Shown here one piece after another: positions 13,601 through 25,155 of a stretch of DNA of 64,000 nt. The stretch covers positions 620,001 to 684,000 of the forward strand of contig JAEHOE010000029.1 in assembly GCA_016858145.1 (NCBI GenBank). Reading direction: 5' to 3'. The notes under the pieces are model-generated. The model saw only the letters and a program-made list of their open reading frames with translations, was not told the origin of the DNA and did no database searches. The stretch's first letter is position 1. Every line of letters starts with the position of its first letter. The position numbers and the translations under genes were made by a program. The stretch comes from Edaphochlamys debaryana (lineage: Eukaryota > Chlorophyta > Chlorophyceae > Chlamydomonadales).

Positions 13601-16600
13601 CCGAGCCCTCCTTCCCCCGAGCCCCCTTCGCCGAACCCACTACCGGCCAGCCCTTCGCCACCTGACCCACCCTCACCGCCCAGCCCATCTCCGCCCGGCC
13701 CTCCGAGCCCCGACCCGCCGTCTCCCACTCCACCATCTCCACCTGAGCCGACCCCACCCAACCCACCGTCACCCGAGCCTCTGGCCCCAAGCCCTCCTTC
13801 CCCGGAGCCCCCTTCCCCTGCCCCATTACCGCCCAGCCCATCACCTCCCACTTCCCCTACTCCGCCCAGCCCATCTCCGCCCGACCCTCCGAGCCCCAAC
13901 CCGCCGTCTCCCACTCCACCGTCTCCGCCTGAGCCGACCCCACCTAATCCTCCGTCGCCCGAGCCTCCGGCCCCCAGCCCTCCTTCCCCGGAGCCCCCTT
14001 CCCCTGCCCCATTACCGCCCAGCCCATCACCTCCCACTTCCCCTTCTCCGCCCAGCCCATCTCCGCCCGACCCTCCGAGCCCCGACCCGCCGTCTCCCAC
14101 TCCACCGTCTCCGCCTGAGCCGACCCCACCTAATCCTCCGTCGCCCGAGCCTCCGGCCCCCAGCCCTCCTTCCCCGGAGCCCCCTTCCCCTGCCCCATTA
14201 CCGCCCAGCCCATCACCTCCCACTTCCCCTTCTCCGCCCAGCCCATCTCCGCCCGACCCTCCGAGCCCCGACCCGCCGTCTCCCACTCCACCGTCTCCGC
14301 CTGAGCCGACCCCACCTAATCCTCCGTCGCCCGAGCCTCCGGCCCCCAGCCCTCCTTCCCCGGAGCCCCCTTCCCCTGCCCCATTACCGCCCAGCCCATC
14401 ACCTCCCACTTCCCCTTCTCCGCCCAGCCCATCTCCGCCCGACCCTCCGAGCCCCGACCCGCCGTCTCCCACTCCACCGTCTCCGCCTGAGCCGACCCCA
14501 CCTAATCCTCCGTCGCCCGAGCCTCCGGCCCCCAGCCCTCCTTCCCCGGAGCCCCCTTCCCCTGCCCCATTACCGCCCAGCCCATCACCTCCCACTTCCC
14601 CTTCTCCGCCCAGCCCATCTCCGCCCGGCCCTCCAAGTCCCACCCCGCCGTCGCCCACTCCACCGTCGCCACCTGAGCCCAACCCGCCCAGTCCGCCGTC
14701 TCCTGAGACCCCAAGCCCTAGCCCTCCTTCCCCGGAGCCCCCTTCCCCTGCCCCATTGCCGCCCAGCCCATCACCTCCCACTTCCCCTTCTCCGCCCAGC
14801 CCATCTCCGCCCGACCCTCCGAGCCCCGACCCGCCGTCTCCCACTCCACCGTCGCCACCTGAGCCGACCCCACCTAACCCTTCGTCGCCCGAGCCTCCGG
14901 CCCCCAGCCCTCCTTCCCCGGAGCCCCCTTCCCCTGCCCCATTACCGCCCAGCCCATCACCTCCCACTTCCCCTTCTCCGCCCAGCCCATCTCCGCCCGA
15001 CCCTCCGAGCCCCGACCCGCCGTCTCCCACTCCACCGTCTCCACCTGAGCCGACCCCACCCAACCCGCCGTCTCCCGAGCCTCCGGCCCCCAGCCCTCCG
15101 TCCCCGGTGCCTCCTTCCCCTGCCCCACTGTCGCCCAGCCCTTCGCCCCCTGACCCACCCTCACCGCCCAGCCCTTCTCCGCCCGGCCCTCCGAGCCCCG
15201 ACCCGACGTCGCCCTCTCCACCGTCTCCGCCTGAGCCGACCCCACCCAACCCACCGTCACCCGAGCCTCCAGCCCCCAGCCCCCCTTCCCCCGACCCTCC
15301 TTCCCCTGCCCCACTATCGCCCAGCCCATCACCTCCCACTTCCCCTTCTCCACCCAGCCCCTTGCCACCCAATCCTCTGAGCCCCGACCCACCGTCTCCA
15401 CGTCCACCGACCCCTCCTGACGCCCCACCTACGTCGCCACCAAATGCGCCACCGCCCTCACCCCCGGACCCTTCTCCTCGTCTCCCTCCCAACGCACCAC
15501 CGACGGACCCTCCGCATGCACCACCGCCGCTGCCCTCCAGCCCACCGCCCCTCCGTTCCCCTCCTCTGCATCCACCCCTTCCTCCAAGCGCGCCGCCCCC
15601 GAACCCCAGCCCCTCACCCCCGGTCCCGCCCGGCCCCCCGCCGACTCCGTGCGGCGTGTGTGCCAGGTTCCTGATCAGGCCAGCCGCCGGCTCAACCGTC
15701 AGTACGGCATTCAGTCTGACGGAGGACATGTGCCTTACTAATGCGGCCATGGTTGCGGACGACGTCAACCTCGCCGCCGCCTCGCAGCTGCCTCCTGTGA
15801 CGCTTCTGGAGCCGTTTCAGCCTGGCGAGTGCCAAGATGCGGTCGGCACCGACTTTGCCTACGTTACGGTCTGTGGCACGTTTGAGCGATTCGCAGAAGG
15901 CTTATCTATGGAAGCCGAGCTCAGTGCTCGCATGAGCAGCTGGATCGAGGTGATCGGCGGTGGATCATCAGCCTCCACCACATGCACCGATGCGCTGGGC
16001 GGTTATGAGATATTTTCGTCCCTCGTGGCGTATCTGCCGTACCCGCAGTGCATCTCAGCCTCCACCTCCAAGCAATGCCAGGCTGCGCTGCCCACGGCCG
16101 AGCCGCCCTCGCCTGAGCCGCCGAGCCCGCCCGTGCCTGCTCCCGGGAGCCCCACACCCCCGCCAGGTGTACCGCCCTCGCCCCCTCACCTTCCGCCGCC
16201 TCGGCCGCTGCCGCCTTCGCCAGTCCCACCGGCAGCGCCTCAGCCGCCTTCCTTGCCGCCGCCTCTTCCTCCGCCCCTGCCGCCACCACAACCGCCGCCG
16301 GCTGTGCCTCCACCGCCGCCGCCGCCTCCGCCACAGCCACCGCAGCCCAGCCCTCCGCCCAACCCGTGTGGCGTTTGCGCCAAGTTCCTGATCAGGCCGT
16401 CGGCCGGCTCAAGCGTCGAGTTCGACTTTCAGCCGACGGAGGAAATGTGTGAGGTCGGCGCAGCGACCGTAGCGGACGACATCAACCTCGCCGCCGCCTC
16501 ACAGCTGCCTCCGGCGGCTCTGCTGGAGCCGTTTCGTCCAGAATCCTGTCAAGCTTCCGACGGTGCTGACTTCGCTCAGGTCACCGTGTGCGGAGTGTTC

Positions 16601-19600
16601 GAGGATTTTGAGAACGGCAAGGCCCTGGGTCCGGAGCTCAGCGGCAGGCTGGCCGAGTGGATTGCCGTCATCAGTGGCGCCTCTGGAAGCCCGAATACCA
16701 ATTGCGCGGCAGTGCTGGCCGGATACGATATCCTAGCGTCCCTGGAAGCGTTTCCGCCGTACCCGCAGTGCATCACGGCGTCCACCTCCAAGCCGTGCCA
16801 GGCAGCGCTTCCCACGGCCGAGCCGCCATCGCCTGAGCCGCCAGCTCCGCCACCACCCTCGCCTGTGCCCCCGGGCCCGCGACCGCCCAGCCCCCTGCCC
16901 CCGCTGAGCGCGGAGCCGCCCAGCCCAGGGCCCCCCAGTCCCAAGCCCCCGCGGGCCCCGAGACGGCCTCCCCCCCTCGCACCATCAACGCCCCTGCCGC
17001 CGCCTCCCACGCCCCCGCTTCTACCGGACGCTCCTCCCCCGCTTCCGCCCCCGGCTCCACCCGCCCCTCCGCCCCTGAGCCCTCCGGCGCCGCCCCGCTC
17101 TCCTCGGCCCCCCAGGCGGCCGCCGCCAGGGGACCCCATCTCTCCTCTTCCACCACCTGCTCATCCCCCGCCGTCACCAAAAACTCCGAGCGCCCCTTAC
17201 CCTACGGTACCTTCACCTTCTTCACCCTTCGTCTCGATCCTCTCCCTGCCGCCGCCGGTCGCACCACCCCGAGCGCCGCGGCCGCCACGCCGGCCGCCCC
17301 CGCTCCAGCCCTTGGCTCCCTTGGTGGCGGCTGGCCCTCCATTCGTACCCTCGCCTCAGCTGCCGCCGCCGCCCACCCCGCTGCAGCCTCAGGTCCGACT
17401 GGGCAGCCCGCCGCCCCCGCCGCCGCCGCCACCTCCACAGGGCGAGAACCCCCCGCCTCCATCCGAGGGCGGAATGCCCCCGCCTCCGCCGCCACCGCCA
17501 CAGGATGTAGCCCCGCCCCGCCCGCCGCCTAGAGCCCTGAACGATCTGCAAGCGCCCGAGATCCCAGCATTCCCGCCACCGCCACCCCTTCAGCCGCCTT
17601 TCCCAAACACTCTCCGTCCGTTCTCCCCCGCGCCAGCCGTTGAGCCTCCACGGCCCGGAGCGCCCGGCCCTCCGCTCCAGGTCGCTGGCGCCTTGTACGT
17701 GGCTTGCAGCTGTGGGGACACGGGCGGAGGTGCGTCTGCTCTTGCCCTTGTGTGGCCTTGCATGCGGCCTTCTCCTTGTGCTTTGCATAGCTGCCTTTGA
17801 TCGGCTAGCGAGCGACTGACCCTTAGCACCTACCGACCCTTCCTTGCTTTGCCAGGGGTGGGGTACGTGGTGGGCCCCGCGGACGACCCCCTGGTCCCCG
17901 TGTTCGCCTCCACGTACCTCAGCCAGGTGGGTGGGACTCGAGCGGTAAAAGGCGACTCCAAGCACCTCAGGGGATCGGAGTTGTCACCACATCTTTGCTT
18001 ATTGCGTTGACCTGCCGCCCGCATCATGTAGGCCACACCAACCGAGTCCTTGCCTGTGGAGACATCTGCCGTGCTCCTGTCGGATTCCACATGGGACGAC
18101 CTGAAGGCTTCGACCCCTGCCGTTGAGCCGAAGGCAGTGGCCGTCCGGTCCAGCCTCTCGAAGCGGCTCAAGTCGAGGACAGGAGGAGTGACCACCGTGC
18201 TGATGCTCCCCTCAACTGCCGCGGATGTGTCCTCGCTCATCCTCGACATGGCGGGGGTTTCCGTGTCCTGCACTCTGGTGAGGGGGAGCAACGCAGGGGT
18301 CAGGGTAGGCTCCTGCTGATGAGTGGCGCAGATCCTCATGGGTCCCTGTCCATACCCCTGCCGCAGATGGATCCGTTACACAACACACCTCTGAACGGCA
18401 ATGCCTCTTGGAGCAATCGGGTCGTCATCTCGGCAGCATCGGTGAACGTGCCGGACGCCACCGCGGTGGACTACCTCAGCTGCAACTCAAACCGGGCACA
18501 GGCGCTGCTGTCGGTCACCGTGGGCGGCACCAGCAGGGCCTTGGCGGTTGGCATCAGCGTTCCTGGAGGTGAGGGTGGGGTTGATGAGCAAGAGCGCCTC
18601 TGACCATTTGAGGGCACGGCAAGATGGGGTTTCCACAGCACCTACCTGTCCCACTTCACGCGCACCCAGTCACCGCCGTCCCCGGCTTTGCTCTCGGCCT
18701 GCCTTGCTTTGCCTCCAGGTGGGACGCTTCGACTCGTGTCGTTCAACCTCCTCAACGTGGCTCCGGGCATGGTGGCACAGATGGTCACCACTGGGGTCGA
18801 CACGGGCTGCTCCAAGCCGCCTCCTGCGGCACCGCCTCCCAGCGCCCCTCCACCCGCCGAGTGGGCGGCCTCCTCCGACTGCAACGGGTTCTGCCTGCTG
18901 GGCGCGCCTCTGTCGGCCCTGGGCTCCGGGGCTCTCGGCAACGTATCTCTCGCCGATGGACTCTCGGACGGGCCGCTCCTCTTGGAGCGATTCGCGGCCG
19001 CGGCCTTTCCGAGCATGGCGCCTGTCAGCTCTGGCGTTGTGCCGTCCAGTGCTTCCGTCGTCTTCTTAAGCGACGACATGCTGAAAAAGCTCCTTGCAGA
19101 CCCAAACGCTGGTTCGGCGGTGATGCGCCGCGTCCGGCGGCGGCCGACCTCACAGGCAACCACCGTGTTCTTGAGCGGCTCGCTGGCGTCGGCGTCCACT
19201 GCGGTCCTTCAGCTGCTCACCGGCAACACAGATGCTGCCTGCACTCTGGTGAGAAGGATCACATGGCACGCAGGGTTTGTGGGATACGGCAATTGCTATG
19301 ACACTGGAAGTGCACGTGCATAACCATGCGGGCGCATCCCCCCTCCCAGGTGAATGCTGAGACGGGCGAACTGGTCGGCGGCGGCGGCTTGCCTTCCTGG
19401 GCGGAGGGCATAACCCTGGCCAGCGGCCCTGACCTCACAACACTGAGGGGCGCTTCTGCGGCTGGCATTTCCGAAGCCATCAGCTGTGCTCCCGGGGGCT
19501 CCCAGCTCACAGCCACGGTGGTGGCCCGGCTGGGGAGGAGGACTGTGCCCGTCGTGGTCGAGACACGGCCAAACACCAGCGGTGAGAAGCTGGGACGAAC

Positions 19601-22600
19601 GGAGTGTGGGCCACATGGACAAGTGAAGGACACGCTTGAGCACCTGTGGAGGGCCGTGCTTGTTGACTGCACATTTTGATCTGCTCAGCTCGCCCCTCTC
19701 CTCTTACGTATGGCTGCCCTCTCTCCCTCTCCCCTAGGCGGGCTGCTGCGGCTCATCCCCCGGTCGCTGCTGCTCACCCACCCCGAGGTGGTGCGCTCAG
19801 CCCTGGCAGCGGGGGTCGACGAGCGGCCCTGCCAACAGCGGGCCCCGCCACCACCCGTGTCCATGCCTCCGCCAAGCAGCCCGCTGCAGCCGCCGCCACC
19901 CACGCCGCCGCCTGCGCTGCCTCCGCCCCCCTCCTCGGCCAACGTGCTGTACTCCTACGGCACCTGTGAGTGCCCGCTGTCACGGCTGTGGGGGGTTGCA
20001 TGGGTCCTTTCCTGGTTGGGGGATGGTACCGCTTCTCCGCTCGACTGCATGCGATGAAGCAGCTTCTTGGACACTGATCCATGCTGCCTCTCTTGCTTGT
20101 GTTGCAGGTGTTTCTAGCATTCTGGTTCCGGGTGGGTCCCCAGCGGTGGCCAAATTCTTGCAGGACTACTTCCCCGAGGTGCGTCTTATCATTCTTTTCA
20201 CCCGTGAGGGTTTGAGCTATCTCTCCCTGCCTCTCCCGTCCATTCCCCGCCGCCCGAACCTTGCTCAATCCCCCTCCGCCATGAGTCAACCACCCTACGT
20301 CTCTGGCATTGTACCGACCGCCCTTCCTCCCCTGTCCCTTCCCTCCCTCTTCCGCCCCTACCTCGCTCAGACCGCCCAAGTCGGCGCGCTGCCGCCCCAG
20401 GCCTCCGCCGTGCTGCTCCCAGACGCGGCGCTGCAGGCCATCGTCGAGGCCCGGGACGATGCGGCGCAGCGCGCCCTGCTGGAGTGGACCCGGGGCAGCG
20501 GTGGTGCGGGCGGCAGCGGCGGCAGGACCATCACGGTGCTCCTCACGACCCAGGCGGCGTCCTCCGTGACGCTGCTGTCCGTGCTGAACGGAGGCACGCG
20601 GCTGCGCTGCGCACTGGTGGGTCGCTCGTGGGTCGGGTGGGTAGGCAAACACGTGCTTTCGCGTAACTTTTTTCATTATTGGCGGCGCCGGGAGATAGAG
20701 CTGTTTCTGCCTGCTTGCTTCACGCACGCTTGGCCCGACATACACGTCGTACTCCATCCCGCCGCCTCAGGTCGATCCCGTTACGGGGGTTATGCTCCAG
20801 GGCACGAGCGCCTTCGCCAACAACGTCAACACAGAGGGGTCCAGCACCCTGGACGGCGCTGAGGGGTTGCCTGGGATTGCCTGCGTGGCGCCCTCCTCGC
20901 GAGCCGTGCTGACAGCGGCGGACACTGGGGCGGCCCTGGTGGTCGAGTCCAAACTCTCATCGGGTGAGCAAGCTTGGCAAAACCAACTTCACGCTCCCAA
21001 TGCAAGGACATGGGTTTGCCACAGCAGCTAGCTCAGTACCGGTAGCTGACGGCGGTTGATCTCCTGAATTTCTTGCGCAGGCGCAACCCTGCGGCTGGCA
21101 TCGCTGGCGCTGCTGGAGCGGGCGCCGTCCGACCTGGCTGCCGCCATACTACACGGCACGCCAGGTTGTAACGGAGTCCCCCCGCCCTCGCCCGCGCCGT
21201 CGCCGCCGCCTGGGCTTCTGGAGTACCATGGCAGGCCCGGATGTGAGCAGCAGGCGTGAAGGAGCGGTTGCACCTCTGGCTCACCTGGCACTTGAACCCT
21301 TCTTCCTAGCGGATTACAACGGAGTCGAAGAGGCTGACATTTCATTCACTGTATGCCCGCCTTCCACAGGTGTCTCCACGGTCACCGCGTCTAATGAGGA
21401 TGCGTCCTTCCAGGCCTTTATTGATGAGGCTCTGCCAGATGTGAGTCTCGGGCTCTGTCAGGCAGGCCTGTCACTCACCCTCAGTTAGATCACCGGTAGC
21501 AACAGCAGAGACACCAGGCGCGCAGATGGGCCCCTCATGCGCACTGGCGTCGCCGCCTCCCCTTGACTCATCACATACCCCTTTCTCATCCGCCCTCATC
21601 AATCCCCTCTTCTGCGCAGCTGCCTTCCCTGCTCTCCCTCGGCCTGGACGCACGCGCCCTGCTGCTGTCCACCCCGGGCTGGGACCTCCTCAACCGCTTC
21701 ACGACCCGACCCGCTCTTGCGGCCCTCACCACCTGGGCAGCGCAGTCGAGCCTCACCCTGGCCATCTCGGAATCCTCGACAGGGCTCGCGACAGCTCTCA
21801 CAAAGCTGTCGGGGACTAACACGCTCAAGTGCGGTCTCGTCGACGTCGCAACGGGGGCCGAAATCAGCCCGCGGATGACGTGGACTGCTGGTAACGCGGT
21901 GGGGGTGCCCACGCAGTTTACGGGCACGGTTCTGCCGAGCCAGGCGGGAGCGCAGGGCATCAGCTGCGCTCCAGGATCGAGCCTCAACCTCACTGCCACG
22001 GTCGTGGTGCGACCCAGCGGCGGCGGTCCCCAGCAGCGTGTGCCCGTTGTGGTGGAGGTGGCTCTACCGGCCGGTGGCACGCTCCGGCTGGTCCCGGCAA
22101 ACAGCCTCGCCGTGCCGGAACTGAGGAGGGCTCTCCTAGGAAGCATCATTGAGGTCCTGCCAGCCGCCTGCCAGCGCGCTCTTGTCGGGCCTTCTCCGCC
22201 GGCCCCCCTGGGGCCAGTGAACTCGCCTCCAAAGCCCAATGCGGCTCCGCCTCAACCCACCCCAGCCCCCACAGCGGGGGGAACAGATGATGACTGTGTG
22301 TCGTACTCAGATGGGAGCGGAGGCGGCACGACCCTCATCCTGCCCGATGTGGCAGCAGCGGAAGACGCAACCATGCTGGCCCTGCTCGCCGCGCTTGCCA
22401 GCTACCCACTGGCGGGCAATGCCACCGGCGTCGACCAGCTCACGGACGGTGAGTGGATCGGGGGGCATGCGGCAAGAACGTTCAAGCCTGATGTGGCGAG
22501 ATAACACTAGTCCCAGGCACGAAATCGCCACACGCCCGGCTGCTGCTCCAATGACTGCTGCACTCATTCTACCTCACAACGCCTTTGTCCGTCTCATTTC

Positions 22601-24517
22601 ACTCCACCAATCCTGCCACTCAACGCCGTCCCTCACATTTGCCCTCTTGCCGAACAACCCGTCCCGCCTCACCAGCAACACGCAATGCTCTGGTGGTAGA
22701 CACCGTCCTGGAAGCACTCAACGCGCGCCAAGCGCGCGCGCTCGCGGCCATGGCGGCCTCTCCAGGAAAAGCTGTGACGGTGGTAGTTGGGGCCAACGCA
22801 ACCGACGAGAGCCTGGCCGCCTTACTAAAGCGCCTGGGCCTGGGCCGGGCCTCGTGCAGCATCACTGCGCGGGAACCCGATGGCGCGCCCAGTTCAACCA
22901 ACTGCAAGGCCCGGCCTGAGATACAGCCGGTGAACTGCAGCCTGGACGCGGAAGCGAACGTGTACGTCATCGAGATGCCCACGGGCGGTCGGGTGCGGCT
23001 CGTGCCATTGGCCTCGATCCGACCCACGCAGCCCAATGCGGGACGCATCGTCACTGGCTACGTGCCGCCGTCTCCACCCCAAGCACCGCCGCTGCTGGGC
23101 GTGCCGGCGCCTCCTACCGCCCCGGCCGAGCCCTACCCCGGCTGGAAAGCCGACGCGTGCCAGCCGGTGTTCGGGCCCTGCACCCAGCGCCCCGCGAAAA
23201 ACCGGCTGCCGTACATTTTGGCCAACGGAACCACGTCACGCAAGTCCCCAGTGGACGGCTGGCATGAGGTCCGTGTGCTGGCGGCTGGCCCTATGTTTGT
23301 GGGGAGGTCTGTGTTAAGCCCGCAGGCGTGAAAGCACAGGGGTGCACCCAGAGAAGACGGAGGGTCATGGCGTGGAGTCATGCGGAGGCTGGAGGGCATG
23401 TTAAGGGGGCTGAACTGTCCATGACTAATCCTGCCCATCCACCCACCGCACCCATCGCATACCCCCAGGTGTATTTCGACATCCCGCCTGTAACCACGAT
23501 CGACAACGCAACGGAGCTTGCGTACGCATTCATGGTAGGAGGGGACGGAGTGCTTTAAACGGTAGATAGCCAAGCGAAGGGGTTGTGAGGCATAGCCGCC
23601 TGCCCGGCCCCTGAGCCTTGCCTTCCATTCCGCAAGCCTCGCATCCCTCGACCCTGACTGCTTGCAGGTCATGGCGGACCCAAGGTGCGAGGGCAGCCAG
23701 GTCACATCCGGCCTCGTCACCTCGGACGCACCTGAGGTAAGAGAATTTCATCTTGTCACGCACTCAATCTCTCATCTGTCCTAAACAATCTGCACGTGCC
23801 CTTGACGGAGCCCTCGCTTAACGTCACGTGCCCAACACCCAACACCAACCCATCCCCCCACCACCCCCACGCACCCCTCTGTCCTCCCCTTCATCCCACA
23901 CAGGCGGCGGTGGTGGCAGCCCACTACCACATGTACCAGGCCCCCGCCTCCAAGCGCCGGCCAGCGGTGGACTGCGTCGCGCTCAAGGTCTCACGAGTCA
24001 ACCTCTCACCCGAGCAGGCACGTCCCACACGCAAGCAAGCGAGCGAGCCGCGGGCGGGCGGCACCCAGCGGTTCGTTGCCCGCCCACACTGCCCCCCGCA
24101 TTTGATTCAACGCCTACCATACAAATGCTCCGCCTACCTTCATGTAACGCATATAACGCTTCAGTCAGTAACTCAATCGTCTCCCTTCTTTTTCTTGTGC
24201 AACCCTACCTTCAGGCGAGGAAGTCCGGCAACCGGCTGGTGATGCGCTTTATGCCCTCCACCAAGTGCAAGACGCTGGAAGACGTGTGCGGGGACTACCG
24301 CTCCGGCTCGTGCGTGTACGCATTCGCAGATGCGAAGTACGCGGTGAGTGGACCAGGCATGTTTCGCGTTTGTCGGGGTGGTGCTGCAGCAGGAGTGCAG
24401 CAAGAGCAGCTTGGCATCCCGTGCCTTACCTCGCTCACCGCCCTCCCGCTGCGGCGTTCCCCTGCTTGCCCCCAGTACTGTCCGGTCAAGAACATGGCTT
24501 ACACAGACGGGTCTTGA
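75..24517 (+). CDS. Giant secreted matrix glycoprotein, copy 1 (5' end outside window)
   Basis: Fifty-five exons, numbered 5-59 by the right copy, were joined by eye; exon coordinates are in the module entries. All donor and acceptor phases agree. The stop TGA is at 24,515-24,517. Visible coding length is about 12.8 kb, roughly 4,270 residues. The first visible exon (75-236) is entered in the middle of a codon after an intron running off the window edge, so the start codon and signal peptide are missing here. Order seen: Cys/Trp unit B, Pro-rich linker, unit C, two alpha/beta-like units each with a DUF4215-type Cys repeat, a 4.9-kb Ser-Pro rod exon with two pherophorin-like modules, five C-terminal repeats, and a degenerate pherophorin end. 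A wall or matrix role is inferred from the Hyp-type rod and the Cys-rich ends. Exon 9 carries a one-base frame conflict and exon 41 carries three single-C insertions that sum to one codon. Confidence 0.85.
1908..2534 (+). other. Copy 1: Pro-rich linker exon 9
   Basis: A single 627-nt exon. It opens with [10 protein letters not shown], closing the Cys pattern of unit B, then runs as a Ser-Pro/Pro-Pro linker of about 180 residues and should end RASFYNP at the donor. The Ser-Pro frame and the frame required at the exon end differ by one base. The main frame hits TAG at 2,518-2,520, and a run of eight C at 2,409-2,416 is where the frame changes. The same state is present in copy 2. Confidence 0.75.
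2830..5114 (+). other. Copy 1: Cys/Trp unit C
   Basis: Exons 10-16: 2,830-2,874; 3,198-3,345; 3,473-3,575; 3,845-3,928; 4,281-4,339; 4,673-4,767; 5,041-5,114. Landmarks are [76 protein letters not shown] and [13 protein letters not shown], followed by a short Pro-rich hinge. The start (LPSSC) and end (CWQCP) mirror units A and B, so this is a third, more diverged copy of the module. The intron after exon 13 (3,928) uses a GC donor (CAG|GCAAGC). Introns 12 and 15 contain echoes of neighbouring exon edges. Confidence 0.8.
5237..9787 (+). other. Copy 1: alpha/beta-like unit 1 with DUF4215-type Cys repeat
   Basis: Exons 17-32: 5,237-5,264; 5,485-5,542; 5,716-5,822; 6,031-6,095; 6,443-6,525; 6,722-6,802; 7,013-7,113; 7,318-7,383; 7,567-7,611; 7,865-7,913; 8,339-8,381; 8,586-8,620; 8,759-8,810; 9,171-9,237; 9,422-9,435; 9,686-9,787. 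The first part ([36 protein letters not shown]) alternates hydrophobic strands and helices like a class I glutamine-amidotransferase or ThuA-like fold. No catalytic Cys/His pair is evident. The unit ends [11 protein letters not shown], then [20 protein letters not shown], the Cys-rich repeat known from myxobacterial surface proteins. Exon 31 is only 14 nt. Confidence 0.78.
10079..12599 (+). other. Copy 1: alpha/beta-like unit 2 with DUF4215-type Cys repeat
   Basis: Exons 33-40: 10,079-10,240; 10,422-10,496; 10,693-10,793; 11,042-11,297; 11,505-11,586; 11,798-11,908; 12,264-12,302; 12,496-12,599. Landmarks are [39 protein letters not shown] and [18 protein letters not shown]. The unit then ends [21 protein letters not shown] and [21 protein letters not shown]. 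Layout parallels unit 1 (GILLITG with ILALIPG, KLIFISS with RLIYLPS), so the two are tandem duplicates. The fold is inferred; no enzyme function is claimed. Confidence 0.8.
13723..15400 (+). repeat. 186-bp (62-residue) coding tandem repeat, copy 1
   Basis: About nine units of 186 bp inside exon 41, each coding a block with [34 protein letters not shown] and [11 protein letters not shown]. The units between about 13,930 and 14,630 are almost identical to one another, which points to recent unequal exchange or conversion. Flanking units are more diverged. Confidence 0.9.
15650..16099 (+). other. Copy 1: pherophorin-like Cys module 1
   Basis: About 145 residues embedded in the Pro rod. It starts [15 protein letters not shown], then [36 protein letters not shown] and PYPQCISAS, and ends [11 protein letters not shown]. 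The C-x-x-C start, central VCG-x-F, G-Y and closing Cys pair, framed by Pro-rich spacers, match Cys modules found in volvocine pherophorin-type matrix proteins. Assignment is by pattern only. Confidence 0.65.
16367..16818 (+). other. Copy 1: pherophorin-like Cys module 2
   Basis: A second copy of the module: [51 protein letters not shown] and PYPQCITAS, ending [11 protein letters not shown]. About 60 percent identical to module 1, so a tandem duplication. A long, mixed Pro-rich tail follows up to the exon end. Confidence 0.65.
17856..22448 (+). other. Copy 1: C-terminal repeat region (repeats 1-4)
   Basis: Exons 42-53: 17,856-17,926; 18,032-18,277; 18,367-18,568; 18,719-19,248; 19,350-19,581; 19,738-19,965; 20,108-20,178; 20,371-20,616; 20,771-20,963; 21,081-21,242; 21,370-21,440; 21,620-22,448. 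Each repeat has [12 protein letters not shown], C-x-L and ISCAPG-like motifs and closes with G-G-x-L-R-L ([36 protein letters not shown]). Exons 42, 48 and 52 are all 71 nt (phase 1 in, 0 out), and exons 43 and 49 are both 246 nt (phase 0-0). An exon cassette was therefore duplicated. Exons 45 and 53 are fused versions that have lost introns. I do not recognise the domain; a distant fasciclin-like relation is possible but unproven. Confidence 0.8.
22676..24517 (+). other. Copy 1: repeat 5 and degenerate pherophorin C-terminal domain
   Basis: Exons 54-59: 22,676-23,268; 23,469-23,534; 23,668-23,736; 23,904-24,017; 24,215-24,343; 24,476-24,517. Exon 54 holds the last repeat ([21 protein letters not shown]) and then begins a new domain: [65 protein letters not shown] and YCPV, to the stop. 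The arrangement of PY, the Cys spacing, a KC-x-TLED-x-C motif and a final CP resembles the pherophorin domain (DUF3707), shortened. The intron after exon 57 (24,017) starts GCACGT, a GC-AG intron conserved in copy 2. Confidence 0.75.
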
Positions 24518-25155
24518 AGAGTGGTGAACCGGCCGCCGTACGTTGTCGTACAAAGCATGGCGGAGACACAGTGGAGGCAGCCTGGGCGTAGGCTTGGCTT
24601 CACTCCTGCGCACTCGTCATTCATTTCGAATAGGATGATAAACATCACTTGGAGTGGGATGATAAAATCATATAACGCATCCGGCACGCAAGGTAGCCTG
24701 GGGTCCCGGCATCCTTCCATCTTATTCCATGGCAAAGCACGGGGTTCCTCATGCAGTCTGAAATGAAGCGCAGATGCATCTATACAGGGCTAGGACAACG
24801 TTTTGCAGGACGTTTGGTAAGGTTTTGACAAGCCCCGTGCTACATCCTGCATACCCCTGCTGCATACACGCACTGTGCGGTGGGGCGGGCAGCAAGGATG
24901 CGCTGCTGAAGCAAGGGGCTGGAACCTAAGTCTGTACTGCTTAATATCTGGCACCAGAGGGGGTGAGCGTGTTGTGGTCTCTCAGCAATGTGTGACCCCT
25001 CGCTTCCCTGTGTTTGGGACCGTCATGTACGGCAAGTCAGGCTGGTGGTGTATGGCAGATGGTTCATATTCATTTTCTACACATAACACATTATACGTAT
25101 CGTGTATCGTGCGTGGCACACCAGAACGCTGGACGCCATGCTTGGCTTACTTGGC

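Larger units (their letters stand above)
12797..17729 (+). other. Copy 1: Ser-Pro rod exon 41
   Basis: One 4,933-nt exon, opening VSAKFPPPP and ending CGDTGG at a GTGCGT donor. It codes for about 1,640 residues. Most of it is Ser-Pro and Pro-Pro repeats expected to be hydroxylated and glycosylated into a stiff polyproline rod, interrupted by two Cys modules. Compared with copy 2 it has one extra C in three runs: 12,983-12,990 (8 vs 7), 13,134-13,139 (6 vs 5) and 13,232-13,240 (9 vs 8). Between them the Ser-Pro frame is lost and then regained. The large open frames on the opposite strand (Gly-rich) are shadows of this repeat. Confidence 0.85.
1..24690 (+). repeat. Left arm of giant inverted duplication
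   Basis: This arm is homologous, in reverse complement, to about 32,345-57,170. Homology begins at or before the window edge: the stretch at 42-100 matches the reverse complement of about 57,010-57,123. It fades just past the stop codon of the left gene; the last clear match is the segment around 24,665-24,690, which pairs with about 32,345-32,370. Exons are nearly identical between arms, while introns differ by many substitutions and indels. The duplication is therefore old enough for introns to drift. Confidence 0.9.

Noticed and set aside
13723..15400. Regular direct repeats that could suggest a CRISPR array
   Set aside because: Units are contiguous 186-bp coding repeats without spacers, in a eukaryotic gene.
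12562..15768. Very long minus-strand open frame, Gly-rich (1,068 codons), and its mirror at 41,274-44,534 on the plus strand
   Set aside because: They are antisense shadows of the Ser-Pro exon: the complement of Pro/Ser codons reads as Gly with almost no stops. They cross splice sites of the real gene and have no start context or homologous domain.
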